DNA of 17,134 bases, from NCBI GenBank assembly GCA_035906235.1, contig JAMIFN010000062.1, forward strand, positions 1 through 17,134, written 5' to 3'. The notes below the pieces were generated by a model. It made no database searches, was not told the DNA's origin, and worked only from the letters and a program-made list of their open reading frames with translations. This document shows positions 14,621-17,134 of the stretch, one piece after another (positions within the stretch are counted from its first letter, which is position 1; every line of letters starts with the position of its first letter). A program made the position numbers and the translations under genes. The DNA comes from JAMIFN01 sp035906235. Its GTDB lineage: Bacteria; Pseudomonadota; Gammaproteobacteria; Burkholderiales; Burkholderiaceae_C.

Positions 14621-14664
14621 TGGTGGCTCTTCCCTGATTCGAACAGGGGACCTGCGGATTATGA
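14621..14664 (-). other. Attachment site: 3' 44 bases of a CAU-anticodon tRNA gene
   Basis: On the minus strand it reads from the anticodon loop (TCATAA), through the 3' anticodon arm TCCGC, variable loop AGGTC, a perfect T arm (CCCTG-TTCGAAT-CAGGG) and the acceptor strand AAGAGCC, to A and CCA. The 5' half is missing: no GGCTCTT acceptor partner and no D arm lie to the right, and the 5' anticodon arm does not pair. This is the remnant left when an element integrates in a tRNA 3' end. The intact tRNA (Met or Ile2 type by its CAU) should sit at the far right end of the element, outside the window. Confidence 0.82.
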
Positions 14665-14724
14665 TCGGTCTCAAAAGGTCGGATTTTATTCGTTCCCTTT
14701 AGCAGGGAAGTGGGAAGGCTATCC

Positions 14725-14889
14725 ATGCAAGGCCAATGTGCTGTCTGTAGCTACAGGGTGGCTACTCGGCTTATCCACGGCTGCCTGCCCTTGTGGGCAA
14801 GTTTTTGCACCTTTTCTAAGGTGTGCAAAAAAAAACTTGTCCACAAAAGGGCGGGGCAGCGGGTGGGTAAGCCTGAGCGCTCTGCATGA
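14725..14889 (+). CDS. Hypothetical small cysteine-containing protein (54 aa)
   Basis: This short ORF has a very good ribosome binding site (GGGAAGG, AAGG six bases before the ATG) and ends 10 bases before the next ORF. The product begins MQGQCAVCSYRV, with cysteines at 5, 8, 20, 28 and 34 and a strongly basic tail (CKKKLVHKRAGQRVGKPE). A CxxC pair and basic tail might suit a small metal-binding, nucleic-acid-binding protein, but no family is recognised. The large inverted repeat at 14768-14873 lies inside this ORF, so the sequence may be constrained by DNA structure rather than coding, and the ORF could be chance. It is the first ORF inside the element. Confidence 0.38.
   Translation: MQGQCAVCSYRVATRLIHGCLPLWASFCTFSKVCKKKLVHKRAGQRVGKPERSA
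14768..14873. repeat. Long imperfect inverted repeat with DnaA-box-like sequences, candidate origin
   Basis: GGCTTA at the left end pairs with TAAGCC at the right end, and the arms keep pairing inward with small bulges: GCTGCC with GGCAGC, TTGTGGGCAAG with CTTGTCCACAA, and TTTTTGCACCTT with AAGGTGTGCAAAA, around a four-base loop at 14814-14817. The arms hold TTATCCACG (14771-14779) and TTGTCCACA (14837-14845), each one mismatch from the DnaA box TTATCCACA, plus weaker inverted forms. A single-stranded form would fold into one long hairpin. A replication origin or packaging signal is the likely use, as inference. Confidence 0.6.
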
Positions 14890-14899
14890 AAACCTGACC

Positions 14900-15112
14900 A
14901 TGAAAAACCCATTTACTCCCCCAAGCCAAAGCGATATTGAGGGGCGCTACATGATGCGCATTGCCGACTTGCTTTCTGATGACCCATTTTTATTAGCGGT
15001 GCTCGGTGGCACTTTTAAGGTGGCGGCGGAATACGACAAAAAGCAACGCTATGTGCGCTACACCTTCACGCCTGTTAGTGATAAGGAAAAACGACTTGCT
15101 AAAAAGGCTTGA
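14900..15112 (+). CDS. Hypothetical small protein of the element (70 aa)
   Basis: The frame is open much further upstream, into the hydrolase gene and across the tRNA fragment, but that part reads as non-protein and there is no start nearer than the ATG at 14900. The 70-residue product (MKNPFTPPSQSDIEGRYMMR, then ADLLSDDPFLLAVLGGTFKVA and YDKKQRYVRYTFTPVSDKEKR) has normal protein character, with a hydrophobic middle and a lysine-rich end, and no transmembrane helix I would call. I do not recognise a family. It lies just upstream of the rep gene on the same strand, where filamentous phages often carry small accessory or DNA-binding proteins. The ribosome binding site is weak. A 196-base gap with hairpins separates it from rep. 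Confidence 0.5.
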   Translation: MKNPFTPPSQSDIEGRYMMRIADLLSDDPFLLAVLGGTFKVAAEYDKKQRYVRYTFTPVSDKEKRLAKKA

Positions 15113-15190
15113 TGCCTTGCAGTAGTTTCGTTTACACTTCGCGCTCACAAGGCAACACGGGCTAGTGCACCCGCCTTTACGCAAATGCAC

Positions 15191-15222
15191 GGTCTTTAGG
15201 ATGGGTTTCACGCCATCCGACC
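15191..15222. repeat. Inverted repeat upstream of rep
   Basis: GGATGG (15199-15204) pairs with CCATCC (15213-15218) around GTTTCACG, and GGTC (15191-15194) pairs with GACC (15219-15222) outside it with a four-base bulge. It is flanked by two similar sequences, TTTACGCAAATG (15176-15187) and TTTACGCGAAATG (15224-15236). It could be an operator or part of the replication region. Confidence 0.4.
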
Positions 15223-15281
15223 ATTTACGCGAAATGTTGCGAATCTCAATCAACTGGGTTCGCCTCTGCATTTCCGTATTG

Positions 15282-15311
15282 CATGCAAACCCATCACAAG
15301 GAGTTTGCATG
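15282..15311 (+). promoter_or_regulatory. Hairpin holding the rep ribosome binding site and start codon
   Basis: CATGCAAAC (15282-15290) pairs perfectly with GTTTGCATG (15303-15311). The 12-base loop carries the ribosome binding site AAGGAG (last G in the stem), and the final ATG of the right arm is the rep start codon. Folding of the mRNA would bury the start codon and present the binding site in the loop, a plausible translational switch for Rep level. Confidence 0.6.
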
Positions 15312-16487
15312 TTTCAAGAAACAAATTTATTAACGATAGATAGCGCCTTTGAGTTGGCGGCGGCTTCGAGCGCGAGCGAGGGGCCCCGCTTGCGGGGAGA
15401 CTGCGTCGCGCGAGCAGCGCAAGCCCCGTCTAGTAACTACGGGGCGAAAGATTCATCTTTTCGTAAAACACCGATAGGCGATATTTTTGACACTGGAGAG
15501 CGTGTCGAGGCGGTAAGCCGTGCAGGGCATCTCGCATTTATTCGCCAGCTAGATAAAGCGGAAAACGCCGCGCCAGATATTGCGATCATTGATGCCTTAT
15601 CCTTTTCGGTCAAACCTGCTTCAGATGTGGAGTTTCCGCATCGTTGGGTGCTGTCTGAGCTGTCGCGCTTTTTGCCCGTGGACGAAGTTCCGAACAAGAT
15701 GCGCAAGGGCGGCTGGAGTGGCTACAAATTCTCGATGGACATCGAGGGCATAGGCCTGATTGCTTGGGGTGGAGAGCAACAACGCGGCACGGTGAGCCTG
15801 TCTTTAATGGGCGGGGGCTGCTCTACAGTCTTTGACTGGCAAGGCTTGCAAGACTGGCTAGAAAAGCACAAAGCCAAGCTAAACCGCGTGGATGTGGCGC
15901 ATGACGACTTTACGGGCGAGCATATCAACATTGCTTGGGCTATCGAGCAGTATCAAACGGGCGGTTTTAACAACGGCGGTCGAGCGCCTAAACATCAATG
16001 CTTCGGCAGTTGGCTGCATCTGGGCAGTAGTGAGGAAAGAAAAGGGCTAACCATCAACATCGGCAGCCGCACCAGCGGCAAGATGCTGCGGGTTGACCAA
16101 AAGGGTAAGCAGCTCGGGGATGAAACCAGTCCATGGGTACGGGCTGAGGTCGAATGGAAAGCGCAAGACCGCCACATCCCCTATGACATTTTGACTGAGC
16201 CAGGTCAATACTTGGCTGGCGCTTATCCCTGCCTTGCGCCTTTGAGCGAAAAACAATCGGTCATTAAAACCATCGCCAAGGCAGCAAAAACCGTTTACGA
16301 CAAAGCCGTAAAAACCGCCAAGCAGCAGTTTGGCAAGCTGATTAACCTCATGCTGGAAGTCGAAGGCGGCGATTGTGGCGCAGTGGTGGCGCAGCTCATC
16401 CGTAAAGACGGATTTCCCAAGCGCATAGAGCCGTGGAGCTATCACATCAAGCGCAACCCTGAGATGCTGCAAGGGGGCTATTCGTGA
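15309..16487 (+). CDS. Replication initiation protein, RstA / Rep_trans type
   Basis: The ATG at 15309, behind a perfect AAGGAG, gives 392 residues; the open frame extends 48 codons further up without a ribosome binding site. It resembles replication initiation factors of filamentous phages (CTXphi RstA, Pfam Rep_trans), which nick the plus-strand origin for rolling-circle replication. Seen in sequence: IAIIDALSFSV near 91-101, the charged RVDVAHDDFTGE at 193-204, INIGSRTSGKMLRV (249-262), KGKQLGD, and SPWVRAEVEWKAQDRHIPYDI at 274-294. A low-complexity segment at about 18-50 is encoded by GC-rich hairpins. Where I recall RVYxKGxQ in relatives, this protein has RVDQKGKQ, so a conserved tyrosine may be absent. 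Its stop overlaps the next gene. Confidence 0.75.
   Translation: MFQETNLLTIDSAFELAAASSASEGPRLRGDCVARAAQAPSSNYGAKDSSFRKTPIGDIFDTGERVEAVSRAGHLAFIRQLDKAENAAPDIAIIDALSFSVKPASDVEFPHRWVLSELSRFLPVDEVPNKMRKGGWSGYKFSMDIEGIGLIAWGGEQQRGTVSLSLMGGGCSTVFDWQGLQDWLEKHKAKLNRVDVAHDDFTGEHINIAWAIEQYQTGGFNNGGRAPKHQCFGSWLHLGSSEERKGLTINIGSRTSGKMLRVDQKGKQLGDETSPWVRAEVEWKAQDRHIPYDILTEPGQYLAGAYPCLAPLSEKQSVIKTIAKAAKTVYDKAVKTAKQQFGKLINLMLEVEGGDCGAVVAQLIRKDGFPKRIEPWSYHIKRNPEMLQGGYS
15384..15444. other. GC-rich hairpin cluster in the 5' part of rep
   Basis: CCCCG-CTTG-CGGGG (15384-15397) and CCCCGT...ACGGGG (15424-15429 with 15439-15444) form two hairpins, and GCTTGCG in the first can also pair with CGCAAGC at 15418-15424. 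The encoded peptide is low complexity. Such a cluster could be the nicking origin recognised by Rep; that is inference. Confidence 0.4.
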
Positions 16488-16816
16488 TGGAAAAAATCCT
16501 TTTACTCAAAGACGCGGCGGCGTTCTTGCATCTGCACCCAGTCACGCTATCGCAGCGGGCTAAGGCTGGGGCAATACCTGCAACCAAACTGGGCAAGCGC
16601 TGGATTTTTTCTCAGCGTCAATTATTGGAATTTATCGAAGCGCAAGCGGTCAAAAACGCGGCGCAGCAATTGGGTAATGAAACATGGCAAGCAACCTCTA
16701 CAAACGCAAAAACTCGCCTTACTGGTGGTTCAAGCTCCAAGCTATACGCGGAGAATCGCGCCCATTACAGCGCAGCACTGGCACCACGGACAAGCGCAAA
16801 GCACAAGAGCTGCTAG
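16487..16816 (+). CDS. Helix-turn-helix protein, excisionase-like
   Basis: The ATG at 16487 overlaps the rep stop; a GTG at 16484 is equally possible. AAGGGGG lies about nine bases upstream. Residues 3-50 (LLLKDAAAFLHLHPVTLSQ, then KLGKRWIFSQRQLLEFI) form the winged MerR-like helix-turn-helix found in excisionase and AlpA-type proteins, which bend DNA at attachment sites or control integrase expression. Position between rep and integrase supports a recombination directionality factor. Only the first 66 residues or so look like protein; residues 67-109 overlap the integrase in another frame and are low complexity, so the ancestral stop may have been lost. Confidence 0.72.
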   Translation: MEKILLLKDAAAFLHLHPVTLSQRAKAGAIPATKLGKRWIFSQRQLLEFIEAQAVKNAAQQLGNETWQATSTNAKTRLTGGSSSKLYAENRAHYSAALAPRTSAKHKSC

Positions 16817-17091
16817 ACAAGGTCAGGGCAGAGCGTTGGGACTTGGATAAATTGGGCGTAAAGCCTGATTACCTTTGGGAAGATGCTGCGGGGCGTTGGC
16901 TGCGTGAGAAGTCGCATAAAAAGACTTTGCGGGATGATGTTTCCAAGTTGCGGATATTGCAACCGTATTTGGATGGCAAGCGTTTGCGTGATATTTCACG
17001 GGACTTAATCGACCGCATCAAGTACGAAAGGGCGGAGATTTCTACGCAGGCCAGTGCAAACCGTTATTTGGCTTGGCGGATTCAAACCTGA
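16684..17091 (+). pseudogene. Tyrosine integrase, N-terminal half only
   Basis: The 135-residue product begins MASNLYKRKNSPYWWFKL and continues RSTGTTDKRKAQELLDKVRAE, the arm-type binding domain of phage-like tyrosine integrases, followed by the helical core-binding domain (about 65-128, ending with QASANRYLA). After RYLA at about 17072 the family pattern stops and a UGA comes after four more residues. The catalytic domain with its Arg, His-x-x-Arg and Tyr is missing from the window. The break coincides with a sequence that looks like an insertion sequence end. An intact enzyme would have inserted this element in the tRNA gene. It overlaps the upstream helix-turn-helix gene by 133 bases. The remaining part may continue beyond the insertion. 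Confidence 0.7.
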
Positions 17092-17134
17092 AGTGCAACA
17101 CTCATCAACTGGAGTAGATTGCACAAATGGAAAC
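17073..17134 (+). mobile_element. Possible left end of an insertion sequence (IS30-like)
   Basis: The sequence breaks the integrase frame and reads GGCGGATTCAAACCTG then AAGTGCAACAC, which resembles IS30-family terminal repeats as I remember them (GATTCAA followed by GCAACA). An ATG at 17127 would be in the right place for a transposase start, but only eight bases are visible. The exact boundary and family are uncertain. Confidence 0.38.

Larger units (their letters stand above)
14665..17134 (+). mobile_element. Integrative element with phage-type Rep, left part
   Basis: The left boundary is the tRNA 3' fragment. The content to the right is two small ORFs, an RstA/Rep_trans-type replication initiator, a helix-turn-helix gene and a tyrosine integrase N-terminus, all on the plus strand and closely packed. 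No coat, minor coat or assembly ATPase (Zot-like) gene is seen in the 2.5 kb present. It could be a filamentous prophage with its structural genes further right, a satellite, or a small integrative element. The right end is outside the window. Confidence 0.65.

Noticed and set aside
14621..14720. A complete tRNA gene on the minus strand
   Set aside because: The 5' acceptor strand, the D arm and a pairing 5' anticodon strand are all absent, so only the 3' portion is a tRNA.
14796..14842. The inner hairpin as an intrinsic terminator
   Set aside because: On neither strand is the stem followed by a proper T run; the A and T runs are inside the stem.
14387..14899. Upstream part of the long open frame that ends at 15112
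   Set aside because: It starts within the hydrolase gene and crosses the terminator and tRNA fragment; only the part from 14900 looks like protein.
1..17134. CRISPR array or rRNA genes
   Set aside because: No regularly spaced direct repeats with unique spacers and no rRNA-like sequence were seen; the only tandem array is the short 12-bp one at 7929.

Overview
The window looks like chromosomal DNA of a betaproteobacterium, most likely order Burkholderiales. This rests on how the IlvI, IlvH, short IlvC, TrpA, TolQ and ValS proteins read and on the ilvI-ilvH-ilvC order. No marker here fixes the genus.

Layout. At 1-1255 on the minus strand is the start of a type II secretion pseudopilin run, gspH-gspI-gspJ, coupled by ATGA overlaps; gspJ runs off the left edge. 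On the plus strand follow a YqeY-like gene (1454-1897), trpA (1960-2778) and the branched-chain amino acid operon ilvI-ilvH-ilvC (3145-6514), which ends in a clear intrinsic terminator. The 366-bp gap before ilvI holds a MITE-like element, an extended -10 and a foldable leader whose closing helix covers the ilvI ribosome binding site. Then come hemH (minus, 6890-7906) divergent from a hotdog thioesterase (plus, 8004-8444), tolR and tolQ (minus, 8699-9878), valS (9952-12867) with an overlapping RDD membrane protein gene, and a two-gene unit of a thioredoxin-like [2Fe-2S] ferredoxin and an alpha/beta hydrolase (13503-14498).

At 14621-14664 the core chromosome ends in the last 44 bases of a CAU-anticodon tRNA gene (minus strand) with no 5' half. 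This is the footprint of a tyrosine-integrase element inserted in the tRNA 3' end. Everything to its right fits one compact element. It has a 106-nt imperfect inverted repeat with DnaA-box-like sequences, two small ORFs, a rolling-circle replication initiator of the filamentous-phage RstA / Rep_trans type, a small helix-turn-helix (excisionase-like) gene, and an integrase broken after its N-terminal half, probably by an insertion sequence that starts near the right edge. No phage coat or assembly gene is visible, so it could be a filamentous-phage relative, a satellite, or a small integrative element using a phage-type Rep.

Two families of small repeats lie between the core genes. A 28-bp motif (five copies, all in the same orientation) occupies intergenic gaps. 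A MITE-like element has ends reading GGAGCCTCTGC: one complete copy sits between CTAG duplications upstream of ilvI, and one rearranged copy begins exactly at the stop codon of the thioesterase gene. The most interesting material is the tRNA-inserted element and its secondary structures, followed by the ilvI leader and the two repeat families.
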